The notes under the pieces were generated by a model, which saw nothing but the letters and a program-made list of their open reading frames with translations, made no database searches and had not been told where the DNA came from. A stretch of 64,000 nt of DNA. Origin: Eupeodes corollae (lineage: Eukaryota > Arthropoda > Insecta > Diptera > Syrphidae). The position numbers were made by a program, and so were the translations under genes. Where the stretch lies: assembly GCF_945859685.1 (NCBI RefSeq), contig NC_079147.1, positions 189,455,174 through 189,519,173 on the forward strand, written 5' to 3'. Each line of letters begins with the position of its first letter. The stretch's first letter is position 1. Positions 1-10,976 of this stretch are shown here, piece by piece.

Positions 1-1980
1 ACCATGTTTTGGTACAACACATTTTTATAAGGTGCTCCAATTATTGTATTTTTTGTCTTGTAGCTCCCTTATATAACATTTTATATATAATAAACTATTT
101 TATCTTCAATCACACACAATATAATCCCACGGAGCTTATGGAGTCACTTCTTGTATAATTTATTTCCCTGATTTTCAACAAACAATCTAAGATCGAACGT
201 GATTGTCGGAATTGTATTAATCTTTTGTTGTATTTTTATTTGTTATAATGACAAATTGACCACCACCACTACCACCTGCAATAAAATGAGCAATTTCGTT
301 TTGGGTGGGTTTTAGTGCTACTACTTGACTTCTAAGTGACTATCTATATATTAAGTGCAATAAATTAGTCACGTATACTTCATTATTAACCTTGATTAAG
401 GTGGTGACTTAAGATAGAGTACGGCAGGTAGGTTTGCTATATACCGAAATAAATTGATCAAACGATAAAAATTGGAAGTGGGAATGTACATATTTTTGCA
501 AATAATATCGTGCCGCTAACTTAACTAGATTTTAATTATAATCGATAACAGATGGTCTAAGCAAATAATATATCAAAAGATATGTATGCATGAGCTTTAA
601 AAAAAAAAGATCGTGTTTTGGGGCGTGAATTAAAAAGGAAATCGATTTTTAAGTGTGGCTTTCAATTCACCTTTAGGTTAGTTAGTTAGTTTTTATTTTT
701 TTATAAGGTTGCAGGGGCAATGAATTTTAAATTTAATAATGTTTTTTAATATCTAACTTTAAAGAAGAGTTCATTGGCCAGAAATTTTGAGGTCAAAATG
801 ATTATTATATTTGTTTGTAGACGGTATTTGGATGTTTTCTTAAATTAGCGTGAATAATAAAAATTAAGTAATGAACGAAGACGAACTATTGTTTTTCTTT
901 GTTTGTGTTTTCTTTTTATGTGAAATAAGTTAAACCTTTCAAAGGCACGATTATTAGGTTGCAGTGAGTTCATTTACCTATAATTTTGTGTTTAAGTCAG
1001 ATTCTTTTCTGTGCAACTTAATTGATTTTGAGCCATTAGTAAAGATTTATTTTGTACGAATATTATTTGGGAAAAGTCCAGACCTTGTACAAAGCCTATA
1101 GAAACTTTGAAGATATATTATGGATTTTGTATTGTTTTAGATTCAGCAATCTAAGTATTAAAGTGTTTCAAAAAATGATTATAAGAAAATTGTTCGCTTT
1201 TGATAGCAACATAAGAAATACCCTACTTCGACAATTAAACCTATTTCAACATTGTAATGAGGATTTTGGTAACCCCTGAGCCACACAATTTTCAAAAATG
1301 TTTAAAATTTTCAATGTATACAAAAAAAACGTATTTTATTAACTAGGTACATAAGTTGTCCCCCAAAAATAAGTATGAATCTTAAACAATACAAAATTTG
1401 AAAAACTTTTAAATATTGCAAAAACTGTTATTCAAGATGCCGCTTAAAACACGACTCATTTAGAAAACAAGTATACTAAAATGGTATCTTTTTCCTGATT
1501 AATATATTTTTTTTTAATTTTTTACTAAACTCAAAGTGGGTGACAAAGCTCCAGTTTAGTTAGTTTCTTTATTATGTAAAAAATATTTTCAAAAAAGTCT
1601 AGGACCGCTCATTTTACAATTCAGAGATTTGATAATTATATCTTACAACTGAAACATTATCTTGGGAGAAAAAAAAAATATAATAAATAGTTAAGAAGAA
1701 AATCGAAGGAAAATACGAAAAAAACCTTCATTCAAAATATTACAAAAAAAAAAAATATTACAATACAAAACCAGAAAAAGTAAATTTAATTTACATAAAG
1801 CAATTAGAGAATAATAATGAATAATTAAAATGTAAAAGCATAATGAATAAGCTAAATAAAAGAATATATACAAGAAAATGGCAAATAAATTAATGAAAAA
1901 TTAAATAATTTAACAAGCAAATTATTGAATATAAGCATAATCAAGAATTAATAAATAAATTAACACATAATAAATTAAAA
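1..1980. other. AT-rich intergenic DNA, no gene seen
   Basis: Both strands are broken by frequent stops. The only open stretches are short and AT-driven, such as one of 75 codons at 1052-1279 and one of 60 codons on the minus strand at 1691-1873; neither resembles a known protein. I see no splice-bounded exon, RNA gene or recognisable transposon. Poly-A and poly-T runs are common. Confidence 0.6.
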
Positions 1981-2008
1981 AAAAAATAAACAAATAAATA
2001 AATAAAAA

Positions 2009-2044
<36 letters not shown>

Positions 2045-2400
2045 GTACTAATAATAATAATACTAATAATAATAATAACAATAATAATAATAACAGTAAT
2101 AATAATAATAATAATAATTATAATAATAATAGAAATTAATACATGCATAAATAAATTAAGAATAAATAAATTAAAAAAAATATTAAATAAATTAACACAT
2201 AAATAAATTAAAAAATAAATAATTTAACAAATAAGCAAATTAACAATAAATTATCAAACAAACAAAAATAAATTAACACCTAAATAAATAAGCAATAAAT
2301 TAATTCTAAAATAAATTAATTAAGAAATAAATAAATAAACATACAAATAATTAAACAAATAAATAAATTAACAAAACAGATAAAAAACCATTAACATAAA
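1981..2400. repeat. AAT microsatellite and AAAT-rich low-complexity tract
   Basis: A run of AAT/ATT triplets with occasional GTA, CTA and ACA interruptions covers about 2011-2135. It is followed to about 2400 by imperfect AAATAAATTAA-type repeats. This borders the 3' end of the minus-strand LINE beginning at 2458. The A-richness is on the plus strand, so it is not that LINE's poly-A tail. Confidence 0.85.
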
Positions 2401-2457
2401 CCAAAAAGAAAGAAAAAAAAAACGCAATAGTTTTACTTAAAATAGCTATATCACAGA

Positions 2458-2998
2458 TTATGCAAGAAGTTGGTTTATGAGAAAATTCTCAGAACTTTCG
2501 TAGCTGATATTAAAATTATTTGTAAGCTTACAAATTCTATCAGAAATCAGTTCAACATTCGCTTTTCTATGGAGACTTAAAGTTGAGTAATGCCAAGGAA
2601 GGTTAAGCATCATTTTTAAAACCCTGTTTTGTGATACCTGTAACTTCTTTAAATGGCATCTGGCAGCGTTACCCCATACTGGACACCCATATAACAGTAT
2701 TGCTTGGAATATAACCTTGTGAATGATTATCTTATTTTCATTTGTGAGTAGAGATTGTCGGTTTATAAAAGGGTAAAGCATCTTAATAGCAATACTCATT
2801 TTTTTAAGAGTATTTTGAATATGTTGGTTAAAAGTTAGTTTTGAATCGAGATGAACACCTAGGTACTTAACAGACTGCTCCCATTTAATTGTGGTACCAC
2901 TTACATCTAGCTGATTGCTGGGAAGATAGCAAGGTTTCCTTTTTCGTGTAAAAAAGATGGCTTGCGTTTTCCCAACATCCAGCTTTATTTTCCATTTA
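2458..2998 (-). pseudogene. Jockey-type RT C-terminal (thumb) region
   Basis: This frame continues the RT after a frame change near 2995. It begins KWKIKLDVGKTQAIFF, followed by SVKYLGVHLDSKLTFNQHI, the conserved post-palm block of Jockey-type RTs. It ends with YGCPVWGNAA and a block of the type VSQNRVLKMML. The stop codon is at 2458. The following 3' untranslated region is very short before simple AT repeats begin. Confidence 0.87.
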
Positions 2999-4316
2999 GT
3001 ATAATATTTTCAAGTATTTCTATCGCATGTTTAAGATTTGTCTCAATGTTGAGAGAAAATTCATGTGATGAAAATACTGCAGTGTCATCAGCGAAAATAG
3101 CTGATTCACATTGCGGTAGACTTGGAAAATCTGAAGTATAAATATTATACAAGGCCGGACCAAGTACTGAGCCTTGGGGGACGCCGATATCGACAAATAA
3201 AAACCTAGAAACATCACAATTGACATGAACTTGATAACATCTACCGGGTAAGAAACTCTGAACAATTTTACACAAATACAGAGGAAAGTCGAATTGCATC
3301 ATTTTATATATAATGCCATTGTGCCATACAGAATCAAAAGCCTTTTCGATGTCTAAAAATATCATGCCCGTTGATTGACCACGGGAACGATGGTCTAGAA
3401 CATGATTGCAAATTCTTTTAATCTGATGAGATGTGCTGTGAGATCTCCGGAAACCAAATTGTATATCGGGGAGAATGTCTTTATCTGAAATAAATTTTAA
3501 AATATGTTGTTTCAGTATTTTTTCAAAAACTTTACTAATGTTGCTCAGTAAACTGATTGGTCTGTAGCTTTCAGGATTATCTGGAGGTTTTCCAGCTTTA
3601 AGCACAGGGACAACCATTGATTTTTTCCAACATTGAGGGAAGTATTGCAATTTAAAGCATGCATTAATTATAAATGTTAAATACTTAATTCCAACGTAAG
3701 GCAGTTGTTTTAAATAACTATTTTTTACTTTGTCCAGACCTCCTTTCTTTCGAGTTTGCAACATTTTGATTACATTTTTTACATTATCTTCTTCTACAAA
3801 TGCATTAAGAGGAGTTATTCCGTTTGTAGTATCGAATCTTTCAATTGTTTTACTGACAAGTTCATTAGTTACAAAGTCCCCCAAATGCTGAGAAACTAAG
3901 TGATTTTTTGAAAAACTTGTACAAAATAGATTTGCTATCTCAAAACCTGTAACAAAAGTTGTAGAAGAATTCTTCAAATATGGTATTTTACGGTTTTTGT
4001 TCTTAAATAATTTTACTATGTTCCAGAATGGTTTTGCATTTTTATCCAAAACGCTCAGTTTTGTGTTCCATTCTTTATTACGATGGATTTGTATCTGTTC
4101 AGCGATACGTTTATTAAAATGGGAAACCATTGATCGAGAGAAGGGTTGACGGTAATTTTGCCAATTTTTCCGATGAATATTTCTAACTTTAATAAGTTCC
4201 AAGATATGTGTTGGAAGTTTTTTAAATACATCTTTTTTTTCTTTTTTTGGGAATAGTTTCATCAACCGAAGAAGTGATAGCTTGCGTAAAGTTTTATACA
4301 ATAAGATCGACATCAC
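2985..4316 (-). pseudogene. Jockey-type reverse transcriptase core, long open frame
   Basis: A 443-codon open stretch carries the RT fingers and palm. Motifs in order are SYRPISLLSNISKVFEK (about residues 250-266), QFGFRRSHST (286-295), FLDIEKAFDSVWH (320-332, motif A aspartate at 322), GVPQGSVLGPALY (378-390) and AIFADDTAVFS (406-416, catalytic FADD). All catalytic residues are present. The upstream GPDG-like motif is altered to GLDKVK. The stop at 2985 is a frame change, because the next frame continues the same protein. The stated start is only the first ATG in the open stretch; in a live element this frame would be fused to the endonuclease. Confidence 0.9.
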
Positions 4317-5031
4317 CTTTACAAGTCACGCTTTCAAGGTTTGTGGTACTATTCTGAAGGCTCCTTTTAATTTTTGATTTGAATGATTTCCAATTAGCGT
4401 TTTTTATGTCTAGGAAATATTGAGTTTGTCTCTCACCTAACCAAGAAAGATTGCAAAAAACTGGATTATGGTCTGAACTAAGAGCACTAAACGAAACGGG
4501 TTCTGATATAAGACCTGGGACATTTGACACAAACAAATCGAGGACAGAAGGGACGCCACGAGAACCTGCGGGAAAATAAGTTGGACAAGGTGGATACAAA
4601 ATATTAATCGGTAGTGCCAATGAAAGAGCAGCCAGTATATTGCCCCAAGCATTTGCTCTTACACACCCCCAATCTCTGTGTCGGCAGTTAAAATCGCCAC
4701 CTCATAGATATTCACCATTCATTGTAAATAACTTTTTGAAGTCTTGCTTTAACCACTTCCTTTTAATATCCGATGAAGATCCACCAGGGAAATAAAGAGA
4801 ATAGATTTTTACAGTCTTTTGGTTTTTTAATTTAATCATAACACCTACACTTTCAACAAGTCTTGTTGGAATTATAGGTAAAAGCGAATGTTGAATTGAT
4901 TTTCTAATAAGAATCGCAACTCCACCACCCATTTGATCTATTCTATCGACACGATAGCATTTGAAGTCGGATGATGGGAGCCCTATATCAACATCGAGCC
5001 AAAGCTCCAATTTTGTAGTTAAACTAGTCAA
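4294..5031 (-). pseudogene. Jockey-type endonuclease domain, partial and broken
   Basis: The reading frame holds the middle and end of a LINE apurinic/apyrimidinic endonuclease, which nicks target DNA to prime reverse transcription. Visible landmarks are MGGGVAILIRKS, then GGDFNCRHRDWG (the usual GDFN motif), and SDHNPVFCNLSW near the end (the SDH motif). A TGA just before GGDFN, near 4702, breaks the frame, but the same frame continues on both sides, so this is a simple nonsense mutation. The N-terminal strand with the first catalytic residues is absent. The frame shifts near 4300 into the RT reading frame. Confidence 0.85.
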
Positions 5032-5061
5032 TTAAAAATAACTTTTTACTAAAAAAATGAT

Positions 5062-5379
5062 CCTGGATCTGGGTGTTAAAATAACCCCGATTAGAAATTA
5101 ACCTGAGCTTAGGTTAGTGTATAAAATGCCCTATCTTGTGTTTTAAAATTACCGGAGCTTTAAAAGAACCTGGGTTGGAAAAAAAACTTGGGATGAAAAT
5201 AACGCGTGTTTTAAAATAAAATGGATTTTTAAATAACGCGGGTGAACATAAGCAGGGTTAAAAATTAACTTGGGCTTATAGGTTCTATTATAAAATAGCT
5301 TTTGTTATAAAATAACCTGTGTTGAGAAATCACCCTGGATATTAAATTATCTGGGTAAAAAAATAGCCTGGATTTTACC
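5062..5379. repeat. Degenerate ~17-bp near-palindromic tandem array
   Basis: About 18-20 imperfect copies of a unit close to TGGGTTTTAAAATAACC follow one another with variable spacing. The unit is nearly its own reverse complement: a CC/GG pair flanks an A/T-rich centre. No reading frame survives. It lies directly upstream of the truncated 5' end of the minus-strand LINE. It may be an old minisatellite, or an expanded promoter-like repeat from an element's 5' region. Confidence 0.7.
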
Positions 5380-5989
5380 AAAATCGAATGGATTGTGTAA
5401 GTTGTCATTTATGATGTTAGCTATTTTAGTGTGTTTCCATTCAAATTGACGTATTCGAGCAACTGTAAAAACGCTTTAAAGACCTTCTCGTTTGTTCGGA
5501 CGAAAATGATGAAAAGTTTCATAATTCTTTGCGAGTTAATGAAAAGACCGAGAATTTTCCGAATATGATAGTTGAATTAGTTTATTATTAGGGAATAAGT
5601 TACGACTATAATACAGATAAAATAAAAAATAGCGGCTTCCTTGTGCCTCTGCGGTAAACTAGAGTGCCTGAAAGCTTGAGGCATATACATATATTCGAGA
5701 CACTCCCCATTTAAGAGTATGCATCGTATCGGAATATCTTTTCACACATATATTCAACAAAAATTAAGCTTTCATTTTTTCCAAAGCAAAAGCAATTTTT
5801 CGTTGATAACCTAGATTCAAAAGTTTTTTATTTTTTTTATTTCAAATTGTATATATTTTTAAATTTCATGTGTTTTTTAGTATATTTTTGAGAATTTTAG
5901 CTTTAACAAAAGATTTTAAAATTTACAGCCATGTCGCCAGAGGTCTATTAGCCTAAAACCATATCTCCCAAAAAAATAGCATAAACACA
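5380..5989. other. Unassigned AT-rich spacer
   Basis: No open frame above 60 codons and no transposon similarity was recognised. There is a short relatively GC-rich patch near 5640-5740. Nothing in it supports a gene. Confidence 0.5.
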
Positions 5990-6310
5990 TTGTTATTGAA
6001 CGAGTTGACGGTACGAGTATTACCAAATATTTGGTCTGAAAATCTACAAATCTATGTTGGAAACAATGTTTTTCAAAAGATAAAATAAGTTTAAAGCCAA
6101 TATCTCAAATATTTTAAAAGATCTTTTCGTTGAAAATCAATGTTTACCAAGTTTTCAATTTGACAAATCGGACTTCCGTCTTATTGTTTTAATAACTTCC
6201 TTTGGGAATTAACAAATATTAGGAACCATTTTCTGAAAGTTATTGTTTTAATAACTTCCTTTGGGAATTAACAAATATTAGGAACCATTTTCTGAAAGTT
6301 TCAAAATTAC
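5990..6310 (-). repeat. Family A repeat fragment (minus orientation)
   Basis: The block near 6050-6180 (GTTGGAAACAATGTTTTTC, then AAGATAAAATAAG, AGCCAATATCTC and GAAAATCAATGTTTACC) matches the tandem unit of the repeat at 41190-42446 in reverse orientation. It also matches the minus-strand copy at 51123-51890. It is followed by a segment shared with 34860-34930 (ACAAATCGGACT, then AATAACTTCCT). It is diverged and partial. Confidence 0.6.
6182..6299. repeat. Perfect 59-bp tandem duplication
   Basis: Positions 6182-6240 and 6241-6299 are identical, each beginning TATTGTTTTAATAAC and ending TTTTCTGAAAGT. They lie at the edge of the family A fragment. Perfect identity suggests a recent slippage or end-joining event, or an assembly error. 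Confidence 0.95.
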
Positions 6311-6384
6311 CTAATGTTAAAAGTGATGTTTTGTACATTAATAAAATAATAATAATAATAAAATGTATTATACAAGTTTTCAGT

Positions 6385-6810
6385 AATAGGTTTATTAACC
6401 GAATTCATAAAATTCTATAAGAAGATGCTTGAGAACAATATTGCATTCGTCCAAGATAGCTCAAGCTTCAAATATCAAACGGGAGTTCCTCAAGGCTGTG
6501 TCTTAAGTCTTTTGTTATTTTTCTTATTTATTAATGATTCCAAGAAAAATTATTTCAGGTGATGTGAAGGTCCTTCTTTATACGATCGATTTGCGATCTC
6601 AAAATAAATTGCTCGAAGTCTAAAAGAATGGTATTCATATCATGCAATAGATTTCTAGGTTATCGTCGCATCTGGACTCTTGGTGATATGATCCAAGTTG
6701 TGGATAAATTTAAATATCTTGTTTATATACTCAGATAAAACTTAAATCTTCATGAAGATTCGAAAGAAAAAGCGAAAGTTGCCAAAGTTCCTTCAAACAT
6801 CTTGTGGCCT
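6385..6810 (+). pseudogene. Jockey-like RT fragment
   Basis: The plus strand encodes FIKFYKKML, then SFKYQTGVPQGCVLS (RT motif B), LLFFLFINDS, a degraded motif C region and, after frame changes, KFKYLVYIL, the post-palm 'FKYLG' block. The motif C aspartates are not recognisable. A few hundred bases of RT survive. The fragment continues to the left of 6431, which shows that the left edge of the tandem duplication falls inside an older LINE piece. Confidence 0.7.
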
Positions 6811-7708
6811 AATTTTTTTTAGTAAAAACTTTGTTGATACATTTTTCAAATTTAAAGAGTTCAACGTTACAGTGACCATTTGGAAGAAAATGTCCAAAAA
6901 TATTTTCTCATACCAATTTTTGATTAATGGGTCTATCATAAACCTTCAAAAATGTATTCTTAAGGTAAGTTTTGATAGTAGTTACAGCCCAATCAAAAAA
7001 TGGCTTAGAGTAGAGATTATTTCAGAAATTCTTTGAACGTTAATTACTAATTATTGACAATCTTTGGCGATAGGTACAAAGGTCTTAAGTAAAAAAATTG
7101 CATTTTCGGTTTTTGATTTAGTATAGGTATGGTTTTTTTTTGTTTCGTTCGATTTATACGAGCATTATCAACTTGAGCTTAAAACAACTGTTAAATATCG
7201 TATTATCAACAGAAAAAAATGTATATTTTTGGACATTGACGTCTTAAGTTCATTGAGCCTACGCGACCAATTTCTGACTATTTTGCCTAACGCCAAAAAT
7301 AAATCTTAGCCTAGTTGAATACAATTATTTCAGAGATGAATTTTCAGTTTCGCAAATGAGCTTCATTTTTAAAGTCAGAACTGAAATACTAGAATTAAAT
7401 CATATACCGTGAAGATCTTATTTAAAATCTTGTTTGTTCGCTTGGCAACCTTGATCAGAATGATTATCAAGACAACATTTTAACGCAAATTTTAAAAATA
7501 AATAATAAACAAAGAAGGAATTGAATTGAAATTGAATTGAATTATTTCTCTAGATATTTGAGTTTAAAATCTGTTTTTAGATTTAATTTTTTTTATAAAA
7601 AAAAACTGTCAATTAGATTTTTCTTACAATTTAACAAAATATTTAAAACAATGGTTTTAAAATGTTTATTAATCTTAAGCCGAAAATTGGAAATTACGGT
7701 CACGCTCA
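6811..7708. other. AT-rich spacer inside duplication copy 1 (same at 10079-10976)
   Basis: Between the Jockey-like fragment and the RTE 3' half lies AT-rich DNA with no recognisable protein. Open stretches at 6752-7036 and 7537-7752 have low-complexity Lys/Phe-rich translations and look fortuitous. Both occur identically in the second copy only because the whole unit is duplicated. Confidence 0.5.
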
Positions 7709-8881
7709 CTGGGCCTCAACCAACAAGCGTCTCCAGCCAGCTCGGTCCCTAGCTAGCTGTCTCCAGTTTCGCACGGCAAGTTGGTTGAGGTCCTCTCCCA
7801 CCTGGGAGTCGCGGTCTTCCTCTACTGCGCCGTCCCTCGGGATTGGATTCGAAGACCTTCCGGGCTGGAGCGTAGATGTCCATCCGCTCTACATGACCTA
7901 GCCATCTAAGCCGTTGGACTTCAATTCTGCTAACTAGGTCAGTGTCGCTGTACAGCCCGTACAGTTCGTCGTTATATCTTCTCCTCCATTCTCCATCTAT
8001 GCGTACGGGACCAAAAATCACCCGAAGAATTTTTCTCTCGAAGCATCCTAAGACGCTCTCATCTTTCTTTGACCAGCGCCATAAATGAGAAGAGGGATGA
8101 CGAGTGTCTTATAGATGGTGATTTTACATGCTCGAGAGAGGACTTTACTTCTAAATTGCCATCTAAGTCTAAAGAAGCAGCGATATGCAAGAGTTATTCT
8201 TCGTTTGATTTCAGCGCTGGTGTCGTTGCCTGTATTTATAGCGGTTCCTAGGTAGACAAAGTCCTTAACTACCTCAAAGTTATAGCTGTCCATGGTGACG
8301 TTTTGTCCAATACGTCGTCGTTCAGTGTCCTTTTTTGATGACAGCATATACTAGGTCTTGCCCTCATTGACCACTAAACCCATCTTCTTCGCTTCCGTCG
8401 CAATGCTCAAAAACACTCCACTGACATCACGCTTTGATCTTCCAATTATGTCAATATCATCTGCGTATCCGAGTAATTGGATAGATCTTTGGAAGATTGT
8501 GCCTCTAGTGTTGACGGTTGAGTTTTGCGCAATTGTTTCCAGAACGATGTTGAAGAAGTCGTATGACAGTGCATCGCCTTGTCTACAACCTTTTTTGACA
8601 TCAAATGCATCGGTAAGATCTTTTCCGACCTTGATAGAGCAGCGTGCATTCTCCATCGTCATTCTGCACAAACGGATAAGTTTGACAGGGATGCCAAAAC
8701 TAGACATTGCTCGGTAGAGCTCTTCCCTATAGATGCTGTCATACGTGGCTTTAAAATCGATAAAGAGATGGTAGGTATCGATTTGAAGCTCCTGGGTTTT
8801 TTCCAATATCTGCCATAGTGTGAATATTTGGTGGATAGTGGACTTTCCTGGTCTGAAGCCACACTGATAAGGACCAATCAG
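7709..8881 (-). pseudogene. RTE-like LINE, RT palm to C-terminus (3' half), copy 1
   Basis: On the minus strand the frame opens at LIGPYQCGFRPGKST (about 8837-8881) and runs through HLFIDFKATYDSIYREELY (motif A), GCRQGDALSYDFFN (motif B) and LLGYADDIDIIGR (catalytic YADD). It then reaches DFVYLGTAINTGND, RLRWLGHVERMD and RRSRGRPRL. Breaks are a TAG for Lys near 8351, a 13-bp loss at the YGAEAW motif near 8070, and a further small deletion in the GRPRLRW region near 7810. The C-terminus ends at a TGA at 7706-7708. The sequence stops before the last ~40 bp found in related copies here. The family is RTE-like by motif style, not by formal phylogeny. Confidence 0.85.
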
Positions 8882-9698
8882 ACTGCCATGTCCTTTTTCG
8901 ATCGTGTCTCTAATAACCTCCTAAGGAGTCCTATGCTTCCTGCATTAAGCATTGAAAACCAGTGGCAACATTGCCTTGCAGCCATCAGAGATGCCGCCTC
9001 TGAAGTGCTAGGTTTAACACGGCCACCACAGCGAAACCCCTGGTTTGACGACGAATGCCGGCAAGCTCACGCAGCGAACCAAGAGGCATACAAAATGGCG
9101 CTGCACAGAAGTACCAGAGCTCCTCGCGAGCTCTACGAGCAAAAGAGAAGAAAGAAATACCGGTTTCTTAGATGAAAAAAAAAACATGATAAGCGCGCGA
9201 TCGAGGAGATAGACGGATGTTACCACAAGAATGAGGTGAGTAAATTTTACCAAGAGGTAAAAAAACTCCGAAGGGTACCAGCCACGAACTGATGTATGTA
9301 AGAACGATCAGGGGAACATCGTAGAATAACCGCAATCTGTGTTGAGAATATGAAAATACCACTTTTTCAAATTATATAACAGCGATGACGAACCGAATTC
9401 TGCTGTAAGGGAGTAGAACAACTAAACCTAAGCGACGCAGATCAACAATTTCGCCTAATCCAACTCGACAAAATGAAGATAGCTATATTTAAACTTAAGT
9501 CAAACAAAGCTGCTGGAGCTGACGGCATCGCTGCCGAACTATTTAAAGCAGCAGGCGATGACTTAGAAGAAAGCATGCACCAACTCATCTGCAAAATATG
9601 GTCGAAAGAAAGCATGCCAGATAATTGGAATCTCAGCATAGTTTGCCTGCTACATTAAAAAGGAGACCCTCTACATTGCGCCAACTACAGAGGCATCA
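8882..9698 (+). pseudogene. RTE-like LINE, endonuclease-RT linker and RT start (5' half), copy 1
   Basis: The plus strand carries the part of the same LINE family that should lie upstream of the minus-strand half. Blocks in order are AMSFFDRVSNNLLRSP, CLAAIRDAASEVLGLTRPP, RNPWFDDECRQAHAANQEAY, then after stops MKIAIFKLKSNKAAGADGI, CKIWSKESMPDNWN and NYRGI. Stops occur at the TGA near 9172, in several places at 9280-9420, and at a TAA replacing Lys in KKGD near 9657. It is cut at 9698 by the duplication junction. It meets the minus-strand half at 8881/8882 in inverted orientation. Confidence 0.82.
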
Positions 9699-10078
9699 GA
9701 GAACAATATTGCATTCGTCCAAGATAGCTCAAGCTTCAAATATCAAACGGGAGTTCCTCAAGGCTGTGTCTTAAGTCTTTTGTTATTTTTCTTATTTATT
9801 AATGATTCCAAGAAAAATTATTTCAGGTGATGTGAAGGTCCTTCTTTATACGATCGATTTGCGATCTCAAAATAAATTGCTCGAAGTCTAAAAGAATGGT
9901 ATTCATATCATGCAATAGATTTCTAGGTTATCGTCGCATCTGGACTCTTGGTGATATGATCCAAGTTGTGGATAAATTTAAATATCTTGTTTATATACTC
10001 AGATAAAACTTAAATCTTCATGAAGATTCGAAAGAAAAAGCGAAAGTTGCCAAAGTTCCTTCAAACATCTTGTGGCCT
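9699..10078 (+). pseudogene. Jockey-like RT fragment, duplicated copy
   Basis: Identical to 6431-6810. It starts abruptly at the duplication junction and lacks the upstream codons (FIKFYKKML) present to the left of copy 1. It carries the same motif B (GVPQGCVLS) and the same decay. Confidence 0.7.
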
Positions 10079-10976
10079 AATTTTTTTTAGTAAAAACTTT
10101 GTTGATACATTTTTCAAATTTAAAGAGTTCAACGTTACAGTGACCATTTGGAAGAAAATGTCCAAAAATATTTTCTCATACCAATTTTTGATTAATGGGT
10201 CTATCATAAACCTTCAAAAATGTATTCTTAAGGTAAGTTTTGATAGTAGTTACAGCCCAATCAAAAAATGGCTTAGAGTAGAGATTATTTCAGAAATTCT
10301 TTGAACGTTAATTACTAATTATTGACAATCTTTGGCGATAGGTACAAAGGTCTTAAGTAAAAAAATTGCATTTTCGGTTTTTGATTTAGTATAGGTATGG
10401 TTTTTTTTTGTTTCGTTCGATTTATACGAGCATTATCAACTTGAGCTTAAAACAACTGTTAAATATCGTATTATCAACAGAAAAAAATGTATATTTTTGG
10501 ACATTGACGTCTTAAGTTCATTGAGCCTACGCGACCAATTTCTGACTATTTTGCCTAACGCCAAAAATAAATCTTAGCCTAGTTGAATACAATTATTTCA
10601 GAGATGAATTTTCAGTTTCGCAAATGAGCTTCATTTTTAAAGTCAGAACTGAAATACTAGAATTAAATCATATACCGTGAAGATCTTATTTAAAATCTTG
10701 TTTGTTCGCTTGGCAACCTTGATCAGAATGATTATCAAGACAACATTTTAACGCAAATTTTAAAAATAAATAATAAACAAAGAAGGAATTGAATTGAAAT
10801 TGAATTGAATTATTTCTCTAGATATTTGAGTTTAAAATCTGTTTTTAGATTTAATTTTTTTTATAAAAAAAAACTGTCAATTAGATTTTTCTTACAATTT
10901 AACAAAATATTTAAAACAATGGTTTTAAAATGTTTATTAATCTTAAGCCGAAAATTGGAAATTACGGTCACGCTCA

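Larger units (their letters stand above)
2455..5031 (-). mobile_element. 5'-truncated Jockey-clade non-LTR retrotransposon (LINE)
   Basis: Read on the minus strand, this block gives in order the later part of an apurinic endonuclease domain, a full RT domain and the C-terminal thumb region. The three pieces are nearly collinear and are separated only by one in-frame TGA (near 4702) and two one-base-type frame changes (near 4300 and 2995). The first part of the endonuclease and any ORF1 are missing, so the 5' end is truncated at about 5031. No clear poly-A tail or target-site duplication was found. The clade assignment rests on the RT motifs and the endonuclease-RT order; it is firm for the Jockey group but not to family. 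Confidence 0.88.
6431..9698. repeat. Tandem duplication unit, copy 1 (3,268 bp)
   Basis: This segment is repeated head-to-tail at 9699-12966 with a constant offset of 3,268 bp and no indel that I could find. I saw two substitutions: C at 8469 versus T at 11737, and G at 9254 versus A at 12522. The left edge lies within a Jockey-like RT fragment that continues to the left. The right edge lies within an RTE-like LINE segment. Confidence 0.95.

Noticed and set aside
2401..2430. Poly-A next to the Jockey LINE as its 3' tail
   Set aside because: The A run is on the plus strand, whereas the LINE is on the minus strand and would show poly-T here.
8358..8717. 119-codon plus-strand open stretch (and its duplicate at 11626-11985)
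   Set aside because: Antisense shadow of the RTE-like RT palm on the minus strand.
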